Assembly: GCF_039537505.1 (NCBI RefSeq)
Contig: NZ_BAABAQ010000002.1
Location: 1-64,000 of the forward strand
Length of the DNA stretch: 64,000 bases
Source of the DNA: Streptosporangium oxazolinicum
GTDB lineage: Bacteria; Actinomycetota; Actinomycetes; Streptosporangiales; Streptosporangiaceae
Direction of reading: 5' to 3'
The position numbers and the translations under genes were made by a program. The notes beneath the pieces were generated by a model, which did no database searches, was not told the DNA's origin, and was given only the letters and a program-made list of their open reading frames with translations. Below, piece by piece: positions 1 to 8,450 of the stretch. The stretch's first letter is position 1. Every line of letters starts with the position of its first letter.

Positions 1-39
1 CCAGCGTTCGTCCTGAGCCAGGATCAAACTCTCCAAACA
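1..39 (-). rRNA. rrs: 16S ribosomal RNA, 5' end only
   Basis: The reverse complement contains the universal bacterial 16S 5' sequence AGAGTTTGATCCTGGCTCAG followed by GACGAACGCTGG. In E. coli numbering AGAGTTTGATC starts at base 8, which puts the mature 5' end near position 39. The rest of the gene lies outside the window to the left. Only the helix 1 region is visible, so nothing more can be said about the taxon from it. Confidence 0.97.
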
Positions 40-262
40 ATGCTTGAACAGTCCTACCCAGCTGAAACCACCCACCACACAAAGAAGGGGCGGGTGTCAT
101 CAACCAAAGGAATCCATCCCCCACCCCGATAGGGTGGTAGGACGGGGTTGTGCTTCATGCACTGGCTTTTAACACACTGTTGAGTTCTCAAGAAACGGAC
201 GCGTACACCATCACCCAGACCCGACCAACCAGCCGAGTAGAACTCCGGGGCGTTCCATTTCG
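40..262 (-). other. rRNA operon leader (5' external spacer)
   Basis: This stretch lies between the proposed rRNA transcription start near 263 and the 16S gene. On the minus strand it carries TTGAGAACTCAACAGTGTG around 174-194. This resembles the conserved antiterminator-type box found in actinobacterial rRNA leaders and spacers. The rest is moderately AT-rich compared with the genes and should include half of the RNase III processing stem; the other half lies outside the window. No protein-coding potential is supported here. Confidence 0.7.
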
Positions 263-269
263 TATTTCA

Positions 270-298
270 ACCGTACAAGCCTGTTAAGATTGTGTCAA
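270..298 (-). promoter_or_regulatory. rRNA promoter, proximal
   Basis: On the minus strand there is a perfect -35 hexamer TTGACA (293-298), a 17-bp spacer and a -10 hexamer TACGGT (270-275). The start of transcription is expected near 263. The sequence lies about 230 bp upstream of the 16S gene and is oriented toward it. Confidence 0.8.
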
Positions 299-521
299 AT
301 TGCTAGCCATCAGCCGTTTGTCACAAAACCTGCAAACTTGCTAGGATTTCCATCGCCTCGCCTCCGAGGCAACCCTCTGAACCTACCGTGTCATCCGGGC
401 CACAGCGAATCAACCGGTTTTCCGGCGACCTACGCGGGGTCCGAACGCTCAGGTTCGTTCAGGAGGAGTGGCCCTGGGCCCGTCCGCCGATCGGCGTCCG
501 GCTCGCTCCGGGGCATTGCAA

Positions 522-550
522 AGATTATGCGCCCTCCGGAACATCGTCAA
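522..550 (-). promoter_or_regulatory. rRNA promoter, distal
   Basis: On the minus strand TTGACG (545-550) is followed, after exactly 17 bp, by TAATCT (522-527). Both match the housekeeping sigma consensus well, and the promoter points toward the 16S gene. With the proximal promoter it makes a tandem arrangement, which is usual for actinobacterial rRNA operons. The interval 299-521 between them shows no other clear promoter. Confidence 0.7.
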
Positions 551-682
551 ATCAGCGACACCCGACAAAATCGCAGGTCAGAGCAGTTCGTTGAGAAAAC
601 CGGGAACGTTCGCTACCGGAATGTTACGCGGTGAGACGACTGACACCCCGACCGGAGCCGGAGCATCAGTCATCCGGAATCA

Positions 683-718
683 CCGCGTTGACCTGGCCAA
701 AGAGCCAGGTCAACGCGG
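683..718 (-). terminator. Hairpin terminator downstream of tyrS
   Basis: A perfect 15-bp inverted repeat (683-697 with 704-718) encloses the 6-base loop CAAAGA. It lies 75 bp past the tyrS stop and upstream of the rRNA promoters. There is no T-tract, as is common for actinobacterial terminators. It probably isolates the rRNA promoters from tyrS transcription. Confidence 0.75.
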
Positions 719-792
719 AAGATCGGAACAACACGAGAAACCACGGGGACCACACGCCCCCGCGAGAGTACAGAAGCGAGACAGGGGCGAGA

Positions 793-2061
793 TCAGCCCG
801 CGACGACCTCGACGCCGCCGATGGAACGCTTGCCACGGCGCAGCACCAGGAAGCGTCCGTGAAGCAGATCACTGGCAGACGGCACGTACGTCTCGTCGGT
901 GACCTTGACGTTGTTGAGGTAGGCGCCGCCCTCCTTCACCGCGCGGCGCGCCTCCGACTTCGACTTGACCAGGCCACTCTCGGCGAGCAGGTCGACGAAG
1001 GACGCCCCCAGGGCGGGCACCTCCGCGCGCGGCACCTCGGCGAGGGCCTCCCCCAGCGTGCGCGCGGGCAGCTCCTCCAGGGAGCCCTGGCCGAACAGGG
1101 CCGCCGAGGCGGCGATCACCGCGGCGCACTCGTCGGCGCCGTGCAGCAGCGTGGTGAACTCCTCGGCGAGCGCCCGCTGTGCCTCGCGCCCGGCGGGCCG
1201 GTCGGCGGCGGCCTTCTCCAGCCCCTCGATCTCCTCACGGGACCGGAAGCTGTAGATCTTGAGGAACTTCACCACGTCACGGTCGTCCGCGTTCAGCCAG
1301 AACTGGTAGAACGCGTACGGAGAGGTCATCTCCGGGTTGAGCCAGACCGCGCCGCCGGCCGTCTTGCCGAACTTGGTCCCGTCCGCCTTGGTGATCAGCG
1401 GCACGGTGAGGGCGTGCACGTGGCCGCCCGTCACCCGGCGGATGAGGTCGGTTCCCGCGGTGATGTTGCCCCACTGGTCGCTGCCGCCGATCTGGAGCGT
1501 GCAGCCATAGCGCCTGTTCAGCTCCAGGTAGTCGTTGGCCTGCAGGATCTGGTAGCTGAACTCGGTGTAGCTGAGCCCTTCCCCGCCCAGCCGGGCCGAG
1601 ACCGACTCCCGGGCGAGCATGCGGTTGACCGGGAAGTGCTTGCCGACGTCGCGCAGGAAGTCGATCGCGGTCATGCCCTCCGTCCAGTCGAGGTTGCTGA
1701 CGAGGATCCCGGCCTTCTCGTCTGAGAAGTCGAGGAACTTCTCCACCTGGACGCGGATCCGCGCCACCCATTCGGCCACGACGTCGGAGGAGTTGAGCGA
1801 GCGCTCGGTGCTCCGGCCGCTGGGGTCGCCGATCAGACCCGTCGCGCCGCCCACCAGGCCGATGGCCCGGTGGCCCGCCCGCTGGATGCGGGTGAGGGTG
1901 AGCAGCGGGACCAGGTTGCCGACGTGCAGGGAGGGAGCGGTCGGGTCGAAGCCGCAATAGACCGTGATCGGACCCTCGGCCATCGCCGCGCGCAGGGCGT
2001 CGATGTCGGTGGACTGCGCGATCAGGCCGCGCCAGGCGAGGTCATCCAGAATGTCGGTCAC
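793..2061 (-). CDS. tyrS: Tyrosyl-tRNA synthetase
   Basis: This cytosolic class I synthetase charges tRNA-Tyr. The 422-residue product has the HIGH-type motif as HVGN at about 46-49 and the KMSKS-type loop as KFGKT at about 230-234, the usual bacterial TyrRS forms. It ends in an S4 RNA-binding domain from about residue 355. The start is taken as GTG at 2061, giving the N-terminus MTDILDDLAWRG, preceded by a GGAAAG ribosome site about 9 bases upstream. An ATG 48 bp further up would only add an atypical extension. It reads toward the rRNA operon and is separated from it by the 683-718 hairpin. No T-box leader is apparent. Confidence 0.97.
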   Translation of the reverse strand: MTDILDDLAWRGLIAQSTDIDALRAAMAEGPITVYCGFDPTAPSLHVGNLVPLLTLTRIQRAGHRAIGLVGGATGLIGDPSGRSTERSLNSSDVVAEWVARIRVQVEKFLDFSDEKAGILVSNLDWTEGMTAIDFLRDVGKHFPVNRMLARESVSARLGGEGLSYTEFSYQILQANDYLELNRRYGCTLQIGGSDQWGNITAGTDLIRRVTGGHVHALTVPLITKADGTKFGKTAGGAVWLNPEMTSPYAFYQFWLNADDRDVVKFLKIYSFRSREEIEGLEKAAADRPAGREAQRALAEEFTTLLHGADECAAVIAASAALFGQGSLEELPARTLGEALAEVPRAEVPALGASFVDLLAESGLVKSKSEARRAVKEGGAYLNNVKVTDETYVPSASDLLHGRFLVLRRGKRSIGGVEVVAG

Positions 2062-2172
2062 GATCCTTGCTTTCCAATGCTCGAAGGGACATTTAGCGCT
2101 CTCGTACACCCTGCCCGATCACGGCACCGTAGCGCCACTCGAAACCCTCCTCTCGCACGAGGCGACCAGCGC

Positions 2173-2213
2173 GGGAGGGCACGAGGACGGACGGGGAGGG
2201 AGGGCACGAGGAC
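2173..2213. repeat. 16-base direct repeat, two copies
   Basis: GGGAGGGCACGAGGAC occurs at 2173-2188 and again at 2198-2213, a period of 25 bases. It lies in the roughly 280-bp gap between the glycosylase gene and tyrS. No gene is apparent there and function is unknown. Confidence 0.6.
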
Positions 2214-2266
2214 CGACGAGGAGGGACCACACGTGATCTACCTCGGTGCGGGACGTACGACCCCGG

Positions 2267-2402
2267 CGGGAAGAGACTGTGGACTCGCCGTCGATCTACC
2301 GGCGCGGCAGCACGGGACGCGCCCGATAAGGAGACGCCATCGGCCTACCGGCGGCGCGGGACATGCGGCCGGTAGGGAGAGACCGTGGGCTCACCGTCGG
2401 TC
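2267..2402 (-). repeat. Degenerate tandem copies of the glycosylase 3' end
   Basis: The last codons of the glycosylase gene read DGEPTVSPYRPHVPRRR on the minus strand. Just downstream, the same strand can be read as GRPMASPYRARPVLPRR and then, in another frame, DGESTVSSRRGRTSRTE. Three diverged units of about 40-50 bp therefore run from 2402 to 2267. Only the first is coding. The reading is by eye, and the outer copy is weak. Confidence 0.45.
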
Positions 2403-3004
2403 CAGAAGCGCCACGGCGTCTCCCGGCCCGACGAGACCCCGGTGCGCGGTCCCGACAGGATGGACGACGGCTTGGCCGGCTCACCCTCGGTCACGGAGAG
2501 TGAGGAGAGTGATCCGGGCGCGCAGGCGTCGAGCCCGTTGTGCTCGCGGGTGAGGCCGAGCGCCACCGCCAGGCGTGCGGGCCCCCTGGCGAGGTCGACC
2601 TCCCTGACGGGACGGGCGCTTCCCGCGCTCCGTCGAGCCAGGGCGGTCTCGACACCGGAGATCACCTCTCCGGCCCGCAGCAGCACGCCGGAGCCGATCC
2701 CCTCGGGAAGGCAGGTGAGGTTGGCGCAGAAGTGCATACCGTACGTGAAGTAGACGTACAGGTGACCCGGTGGACCGAACATCACCGCGTTGCGCGGCGT
2801 CCGGCCCCGGTAGGTGTGCGACGCGGGATCCTCGCCCGGCACCCCGTACGCCTCGACCTCGGTGAGGCGTACCGCGACCGGCCCGTGTACGAGCACCCGC
2901 CCCAGCAGGTCGGGGGCGACCTCGTGGGCGGGCCGGTCGAAGAAGTCGCGGGCCAGCGGCGTGGACGCGGCGGGCGGTCGCCCGCCGTGCTCGTCGACGG
3001 CCAT
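2345..3004 (-). CDS. mpg: 3-methyladenine DNA glycosylase (AAG/MPG family)
   Basis: The enzyme excises alkylated purines (base excision repair). The 219-residue protein carries the family hallmarks: LLGRVLVH near the start, the catalytic-region signature RLTEVEAY around residues 47-54, NAVMFGPPGHLYVYFTYG around 72-89, and LARGPARLAVALGL in the C-terminal half. Length is normal for the family. ATG at 3004 is the start. The gene begins 9 bp after the argH stop in the same direction, so it may be read through from the arginine operon. The C-terminal Pro/Arg tail is echoed in diverged form in the DNA just downstream. Confidence 0.93.
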   Translation of the reverse strand: MAVDEHGGRPPAASTPLARDFFDRPAHEVAPDLLGRVLVHGPVAVRLTEVEAYGVPGEDPASHTYRGRTPRNAVMFGPPGHLYVYFTYGMHFCANLTCLPEGIGSGVLLRAGEVISGVETALARRSAGSARPVREVDLARGPARLAVALGLTREHNGLDACAPGSLSSLSVTEGEPAKPSSILSGPRTGVSSGRETPWRFWTDGEPTVSPYRPHVPRRR

Positions 3005-3013
3005 CGCCGCGCG

Positions 3014-4432
3014 TCAGTTTCCGCTCGCCCAGGCGGCCTGGGCGTCGACGGTCTCACGCAGTGCGATGAGCTGGTCACGAACCCGGTCGGGTGCCGTACC
3101 GCCGTGCGCCTTGCGGGCCGCCAGGGCGCCGGGCACCGAGAGGACCTCGCGGGAGTCGGGCGTGAAGTGCGGCGAGACCTTGGCCAGCTCCTCGTCGGTG
3201 AGCTCGCCGAAGTCCTTGTCGTTGACCTGGCACCAGACGACGAGGTGGCCGACCGCCTCGTGGGCCTCGCGGAAGGCGACGCCCCTGCGGACCAGCAGCT
3301 CGGCGAGGTCGGTGGCGAGCGCGAACCCGTCGGGGGCCGAGGACTCCAGCTTGGCGGTGTTGACGCGCATGGTCGCGACGAGCCCGGCCATCGCGGGAAG
3401 GACGAGCAGCAGGCTGTCGACGGAGTCGAAGACCGGCTCCTTGTCCTCCTGCAGGTCGCGGTTGTAGGTCAGCGGCAGGCCCTTGAGCGTCGTCAGCAGC
3501 GTCATGAGGTTGCCGATGAGACGGCCGCTCTTGCCCCGGGCGAGCTCGGCCACGTCGGGGTTCTTCTTCTGCGGCATGATCGAAGAGCCGGTGGAGTAGG
3601 CGTCGTCCATCTCGATCCAGCGGAACTCCTGCGAGGCCCACAGGACGATCTCCTCGCCCAGCCGCGACAGGTGCACGCCGATCATCGCCGCGTCGAACAG
3701 GAACTCGGCGGCGAAGTCGCGGTCGGCGACGGCGTCCATCGAGTTGGGCGCGGCGGAGTCGAAGCCGAGCTCCCTGGCCACGGCCTGCGGGTCGAGCGGC
3801 AGGGAGGATCCGGCCAGCGCCCCCGAGCCCAGCGGGGAGACGGCCGCGCGCCGGTCCCAGTCGCGCAGGCGGTCGATGTCGCGGGCGAAGGCATGCACGT
3901 GCGCCAGGAGCTGGTGGCCGAAGGACACCGGCTGGGCGTGCTGCAGGTGGGTCATGCCGGGGGCCGCCGTCTCGGCGTGCTCCTCGGCCTGGCTCATCAG
4001 CGCGGTCTCCAGCTCCACCAGCCGGGACACGATGTGCCTGACGTGGTCGCGCAGGTAGAGCCGCAGGTCCGTGGCGACCTGGTCGTTGCGGCTGCGACCG
4101 GCCCGGAGCTTGCCGCCGAGCGTGCCGAGGCGTTCCAGCAGGCCGCGCTCCAGCGCGGTGTGGACGTCCTCGTCGGCGACGGTCGGCCGGAACTCGCCCG
4201 CCTTACAGGCGCGCTCCAGGTCGTCCAGGGCGCCGATCATGCGCGTCAGCTCGTCGTCGCTCAGCAGGTTCGCGCGGTGCAGCACCCTGGCGTGCGCGCG
4301 CGAGGCCAGCAGGTCGTACGGCACCAGCCGCCAGTCGAAGTGCACGCTCACCGAGAGCCTGGTCAGCGCGTCGGCCGGACCTCCTTCGAACCGGCCGCCC
4401 CAGAGCCGCATCGGCTTACCACCATCAGTCAC
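3014..4432 (-). CDS. argH: Argininosuccinate lyase
   Basis: This catalyses the last step of arginine synthesis, argininosuccinate to arginine plus fumarate. It belongs to the fumarase/aspartase superfamily, with the signature SSIMPQKKNPD at about residues 280-292, carrying the catalytic serine. The N-terminus LWGGRFEGGPAD is typical of ArgH. GTG at 4432 is chosen because GGGAGG-type sequence lies about 10 bases upstream. An ATG at 4411 (MRLWGGRF) is the alternative start. The protein is 472 residues. It lies 61 bp downstream of argG and is the last gene of the arg cluster. Confidence 0.97.
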   Translation of the reverse strand: MTDGGKPMRLWGGRFEGGPADALTRLSVSVHFDWRLVPYDLLASRAHARVLHRANLLSDDELTRMIGALDDLERACKAGEFRPTVADEDVHTALERGLLERLGTLGGKLRAGRSRNDQVATDLRLYLRDHVRHIVSRLVELETALMSQAEEHAETAAPGMTHLQHAQPVSFGHQLLAHVHAFARDIDRLRDWDRRAAVSPLGSGALAGSSLPLDPQAVARELGFDSAAPNSMDAVADRDFAAEFLFDAAMIGVHLSRLGEEIVLWASQEFRWIEMDDAYSTGSSIMPQKKNPDVAELARGKSGRLIGNLMTLLTTLKGLPLTYNRDLQEDKEPVFDSVDSLLLVLPAMAGLVATMRVNTAKLESSAPDGFALATDLAELLVRRGVAFREAHEAVGHLVVWCQVNDKDFGELTDEELAKVSPHFTPDSREVLSVPGALAARKAHGGTAPDRVRDQLIALRETVDAQAAWASGN

Positions 4433-4493
4433 CGTTGTTCTCCCTCCCCATTCACTCCGTGACCTCCCCATTCAATCCGCGACCTTAGCCCAA

Positions 4494-5693
4494 TCAGACC
4501 AGCCGGGCGTCCCGGGCGGAGGCAATCTTGGCGGGCAGGGCCCACAGCTCGACGAAGCCCTTGGCCAGGGACTGGTCGAAGGTGTCGCCGGTGTCGTAGG
4601 TGGCGAGGTTGAAGTCGTACAGCGACGCCTCGGAGCGGCGCCCGGTGACGGTGGCCCGGCCGCCGTGCAGGGTCATCCGGATCTCGCCGGTGACGTGCTC
4701 CTGGACCTCGGCGACGAAGGTGTCGAGAGCCTTCTTGAGCGGGGAGAACCAGAGGCCGTCGTAGACGAGCTCGCCCCAGCGCTGGTCCACCGACCGCTTG
4801 AAGCGGGCGAGGTCGCGTTCGACGGTGACGTTCTCCAGCTCCATGTGGGCGGTGATCAGGGCGGTGGCGCCCGGTGCCTCGTAGACCTCGCGGGACTTGA
4901 TGCCGACGAGCCGGTCCTCGACCATGTCGAGGCGGCCGACGCCCTGGGCTCCCGCGCGGCGGTTGAGCTCCTCGATGACCTGGAACGGGGTGAGGTGCCG
5001 CCCGTCCAGCGCCACGGGAACGCCCTTGACGAAGCTGATGATGACCTCGTCGGCGTCGCGTGGCTGCGCCGGGTCGGCGGTGTAGGCGTAGACGTCCTCG
5101 ATCGGGCCGTTCCAGATGTCCTCGAGGAAGCCGGTCTCGACGGCCCTGCCCCAGATGTTCTGGTCGATGGAGTACGGGTTCTTCTTGGTGGTCTCGATCG
5201 GCAGGTTCTTCTCCTCGGCGTAGGCGATCGCCTTGTCCCTGGTCCACGCGTAGTCGCGGGCGGGGGCGATGACCTTGAGCTCGGGGTAGAGGGCGGCCAG
5301 ACCGGCCTCGAAGCGGACCTGGTCGTTGCCCTTGCCGGTGCAGCCGTGCGAGACGTGGGTGCCGCCGAACTCCTTGGCCGCCGCGGCCAGGTGCTTGACG
5401 ATCAGCGGCCGCGACAGGGCGGAGACCAGCGGGTAGCGGTCCATGTAGAGGGCGTTGGCCTGCAGCGCGGGCACGCAGAAGTCGGCGGCGAACTCCTCGC
5501 GGGCGTCCACGACGACGGATTCCACGGCGCCGCAGTCGATGGCGCGCTTGCGGACGGCCTCCATGTCCTCACCGCCCTGGCCGACGTCGACGGCGACCGC
5601 GACGACCTCGGCACCGGTCTTCTCGGCGAGGAAGGGAATGGCGACGGAGGTGTCGAGTCCTCCGGAGAAGGCGAGGACGACCCGGTCGGTCAT
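4494..5693 (-). CDS. argG: Argininosuccinate synthase
   Basis: The enzyme joins citrulline and aspartate using ATP. The 399-residue protein begins MTDRVVLAFSGGLDTS, containing the N-type ATP pyrophosphatase P-loop SGGLDTS at residues 10-16. Other ArgG blocks follow, such as HGCTGKGNDQVRFE and KKNPYSIDQNIWGR. The ATG at 5693 is preferred over the ATG at 5708 because GGAGG lies 7 bases before it, inside the would-be extension. It sits 70 bp after argR and 61 bp before argH in the same direction. Confidence 0.97.
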   Translation of the reverse strand: MTDRVVLAFSGGLDTSVAIPFLAEKTGAEVVAVAVDVGQGGEDMEAVRKRAIDCGAVESVVVDAREEFAADFCVPALQANALYMDRYPLVSALSRPLIVKHLAAAAKEFGGTHVSHGCTGKGNDQVRFEAGLAALYPELKVIAPARDYAWTRDKAIAYAEEKNLPIETTKKNPYSIDQNIWGRAVETGFLEDIWNGPIEDVYAYTADPAQPRDADEVIISFVKGVPVALDGRHLTPFQVIEELNRRAGAQGVGRLDMVEDRLVGIKSREVYEAPGATALITAHMELENVTVERDLARFKRSVDQRWGELVYDGLWFSPLKKALDTFVAEVQEHVTGEIRMTLHGGRATVTGRRSEASLYDFNLATYDTGDTFDQSLAKGFVELWALPAKIASARDARLV

Positions 5694-5762
5694 GATGGGT
5701 ACCTCCAAGATCTTTATTGGTCACGGGTGCCGGACGCTGCCGGGGCAGCCCACCCGGGCAGG

Positions 5763-6269
5763 CTAGATACGTCGATCGGCGTGCCGGAGCAGTCCTTCGG
5801 CGACGGCCGCCCCGCCCAGTGGGTCGCGGCTGATGACGAGGATCGTGTCGTCTCCCGCGACCGTGCCGAGGATGGACTCCCAGTCGGCGTGGTCGATGGC
5901 GGAGGCGAGGAACTGCGCGGCGCCCGGTGGCGTACGGACGATGACGAGGTTGGCGGAGGCCTCGGCGGAGACGAGGAGCTCCTCCGCGAGCCTGCTGAGC
6001 CTGGCGGCCGGGGACTCTCCGGTACCGAGCCTGGCGAGCCTTATCCGGCCGCCGCCCTCGCCCGGCAGGGCGTAGACCAGCGAGCCGTCCTCGGCGCGCA
6101 GCTTGAGCGCGCCGAGTTCGTCCAGGTCGCGGGAGAGGGTGGCCTGGGTGACCTCGACACCGCTCTCCAGCAGGAGCTTGGCCAGCTCGGGCTGGGATCT
6201 GACCGGCTGCCGCTGCAGCAGGTCGGCGATCCGTGCCTGGCGGGCGACCTTGGTCATCGGGATCGTCAT
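5763..6269 (-). CDS. argR: Arginine repressor ArgR
   Basis: This is a hexameric arginine-dependent DNA-binding repressor of arg genes. The 168-residue product has an N-terminal winged helix (about residues 10-80, including EVTQATLSRDLDELGALKL) and a C-terminal arginine-binding/oligomerisation domain (about 95-165, with GTVAGDDTILVI). The start is taken as ATG 6269. A GTG at 6278 overlapping the argF stop as GTGA and an ATG at 6257 are also possible. The gene lies inside the biosynthetic operon between argF and argG, so the repressor is probably co-transcribed with its targets. The expected operator is the palindrome in front of argC. Confidence 0.95.
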   Translation of the reverse strand: MTIPMTKVARQARIADLLQRQPVRSQPELAKLLLESGVEVTQATLSRDLDELGALKLRAEDGSLVYALPGEGGGRIRLARLGTGESPAARLSRLAEELLVSAEASANLVIVRTPPGAAQFLASAIDHADWESILGTVAGDDTILVISRDPLGGAAVAEGLLRHADRRI

Positions 6270-6274
6270 GTGGA

Positions 6275-7249
6275 TCACCCGTCGCCGGTGGGCGTGTCCC
6301 GGCCCGCCACCGAGACCAGCCAGTGCAGCAGGGCCTTCTGGGCGTGCAGCCGGTTCTCCGCCTGGTCCCACACCAGGCTGTGCGGGCCGTCGAGGACCTC
6401 GGCGGAGATCTCCAGGTCGCGGTAGGCGGGCAGGCAGTGCAGGACGACGGCGCCGGGGGCCGCCCGGCTCACCAGCACGGCGTTGACCTGGTACGGCATC
6501 AGGTCGGCGATCCGCTGCTCCCTGTCCTCCTGGCCCATGGAGACCCAGGTGTCGGTGGCGATCACGTCCGCGCCCGCGGCGGCCTGGGCCGGGTCGGCGA
6601 GGACGGCGACCGACCCGCCGGTCCCCTCGGCGACCTCGCCGGCCCGCCGGAGGATCTCCGGGTCGGGCAGGTATCCGGCGGGGGTGGCGATCCGCACGTG
6701 CATGCCGGCGACGGCACCGCCGAGCAGGTAGGAGTGGGCCATGTTGTTGGCCCCGTCGCCGAAGTAGGCGAGGGTTAGCCCCGCCGTCCTGCCGAAGTGC
6801 TCCCTGACGGTCTGCAGGTCGGCGAGGATCTGGCAGGGGTGGAACTCGTCGGTGAGGGCGTTGACCACCGGCACCGAGGACGCCGAGGCCATCGCCTCGA
6901 TCCGCTCCTGGCCCGAGGTGCGCCACACGATGGCGCCCACCTGGCGCTCCAGGACCCGGGCGGTATCCTCGATCGACTCGCCGCGGCCCATCTGGGAGGA
7001 TCCGGCGTCGAGGATGAGAGGGAGGCCGCCGAGCTCGCCGATGCCGACCGCGAAGGAGACGCGGGTGCGGGTGGAGTGCTTGTCGAACAGGACGGCGACG
7101 GTCTGCGGGCCCTCGAAGGGGCGGTAGGCGTAGCGGTCCTTCTTCACGGCCTCGGCCAGGTCGAGCACCCGGGCCTGCTCGGCGGGCGAGAGGTCGTCGT
7201 CCCTCAGGAAGTGCCTGACGTGCGCCTGTCCGGCGGGGTTACTGGGCAT
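6275..7249 (-). CDS. argF: Ornithine carbamoyltransferase
   Basis: It converts ornithine and carbamoyl phosphate to citrulline. The 324-residue protein shows the carbamoyl-phosphate site STRTR at 59-63, HPCQ at 137-140 and the ornithine-side HCLP at 271-274, with AYFGDGANNMAHS between. All catalytic motifs are intact. ATG at 7249 overlaps the argD stop by 11 bases, which suggests translational coupling. Confidence 0.97.
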   Translation of the reverse strand: MPSNPAGQAHVRHFLRDDDLSPAEQARVLDLAEAVKKDRYAYRPFEGPQTVAVLFDKHSTRTRVSFAVGIGELGGLPLILDAGSSQMGRGESIEDTARVLERQVGAIVWRTSGQERIEAMASASSVPVVNALTDEFHPCQILADLQTVREHFGRTAGLTLAYFGDGANNMAHSYLLGGAVAGMHVRIATPAGYLPDPEILRRAGEVAEGTGGSVAVLADPAQAAAGADVIATDTWVSMGQEDREQRIADLMPYQVNAVLVSRAAPGAVVLHCLPAYRDLEISAEVLDGPHSLVWDQAENRLHAQKALLHWLVSVAGRDTPTGDG

Positions 7250-8450
7250 CTGCGGCCTCGTCGAGGATCGCGGGAAGCGCGGCCACGAAGGCCGCGACCT
7301 GGGCGGAGGTGATCACCAGCGGGGGCGCGAGCCGTACCGCGTCGGGCTGGAGGGCGTTGACCAGGAAGCCGGCGCGCTGGGCGGCGGCCTGGACCTGGGC
7401 GGAGCGGGCGTCGGTGAGCACGACGGCCCGCCACAGGCCCCGGCCGCGGACGCCGGCGAGCAGCGGGTGGTCGATCGCGGCGACGCCCTCGGCGAGTTCG
7501 GCGCCGACGGTGCGGACGTGCTCCAGCAGGCCGTCCGCGTCGATGGTGTCGAGCACGGCGAGCGCGGCGGCGGCCGAGACGGGGTTTCCGCCGAAGGTGG
7601 ATCCGTGGTCGCCCTTGGCGAAGGCGGTGGCCGCCGCGCCGAAGCCGACGCAGGCGCCGATCGGCATGCCGCCGCCGAGGCCCTTGGCCAGGGTGAGCAC
7701 GTCGGGCAGGACGCCCTCGTGCTGGTGGGCGAACCAGTGCCCGGTGCGGCCGATCGCCGACTGGATCTCGTCGGCGACCAGCAGGGCGCCGGTGACGTCG
7801 CAGATCTCGCGCGCGGCCGTGAAGTAGCCCTCGGGCGGGGGCACGACCCCCGCCTCGCCCTGGGTGGGTTCGAGGAAGACCGCGGCGCACTCGCCGGTGA
7901 CCGCGCTCTTGAGCGCGTCGGCGTCACCGTACGGGACGAAGCGGACGTCGATCGGGAACGGGCCGAACTGGTCGCGGATGGAGGGCTTGCCGGTGAGGGC
8001 GAGCGCGCCGAGGGTGCGGCCGTGGAAGGCGTTCTCCGCGGCCACGAAGTAGGTGCGGCCGTTCGATGTGCCGTACTTGAGGGAGAGCTTGAGCGCGGCC
8101 TCGTTGGCCTCGGTTCCCGAATTGGTGAGGAACACCTTGGCCGGGGCTCCGAGCAGGCCGAGCAGGCGCTCGGCGAGCAGCACCTCGGGCTCGTGCAGGA
8201 AGAGGTTGCTGGTGTGGGCGAGCGTGGCGACCTGCCGGGAGACGGCCTCCACCAGGGCAGGGTGGGCGTGGCCGAGCGAGCTGACCGCGATGCCGCCGAT
8301 CAGGTCGAGATACTCGTGGCCGTCGACGTCCCAGACCCTCGCGCCCTCGCCCCGGGCCAGCGCCACCGGGGGCACGCCGTAGTTGGGCATGAAGGCGGCC
8401 TCGAAGCGTCTGGCGAGCGCCTCTCCTGCGGGGCTTTCCTTCGGGCTCAC
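7239..8450 (-). CDS. argD: Acetylornithine aminotransferase
   Basis: This PLP enzyme transfers the amino group from glutamate to N-acetylglutamate semialdehyde. The 403-residue class III aminotransferase has NSGTEANEAALKL at about 110-122, the cofactor-ring aspartate in VADEIQ (D227) and the Schiff-base lysine in TLAKGLGGG (K256). GTG at 8450 overlaps the argB stop as GTGA and has AAGGGG about 8 bases upstream. It may also serve in lysine synthesis, as ArgD often does; that is inference. Confidence 0.96.
   Translation of the reverse strand: MSPKESPAGEALARRFEAAFMPNYGVPPVALARGEGARVWDVDGHEYLDLIGGIAVSSLGHAHPALVEAVSRQVATLAHTSNLFLHEPEVLLAERLLGLLGAPAKVFLTNSGTEANEAALKLSLKYGTSNGRTYFVAAENAFHGRTLGALALTGKPSIRDQFGPFPIDVRFVPYGDADALKSAVTGECAAVFLEPTQGEAGVVPPPEGYFTAAREICDVTGALLVADEIQSAIGRTGHWFAHQHEGVLPDVLTLAKGLGGGMPIGACVGFGAAATAFAKGDHGSTFGGNPVSAAAALAVLDTIDADGLLEHVRTVGAELAEGVAAIDHPLLAGVRGRGLWRAVVLTDARSAQVQAAAQRAGFLVNALQPDAVRLAPPLVITSAQVAAFVAALPAILDEAADAQ

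Noticed and set aside
290..902. Several plus-strand open frames upstream of the rRNA operon
   Set aside because: They lie across the rRNA promoters and the tyrS terminator on the opposite strand, have no ribosome site, and give Arg/Pro-rich products without domain features.
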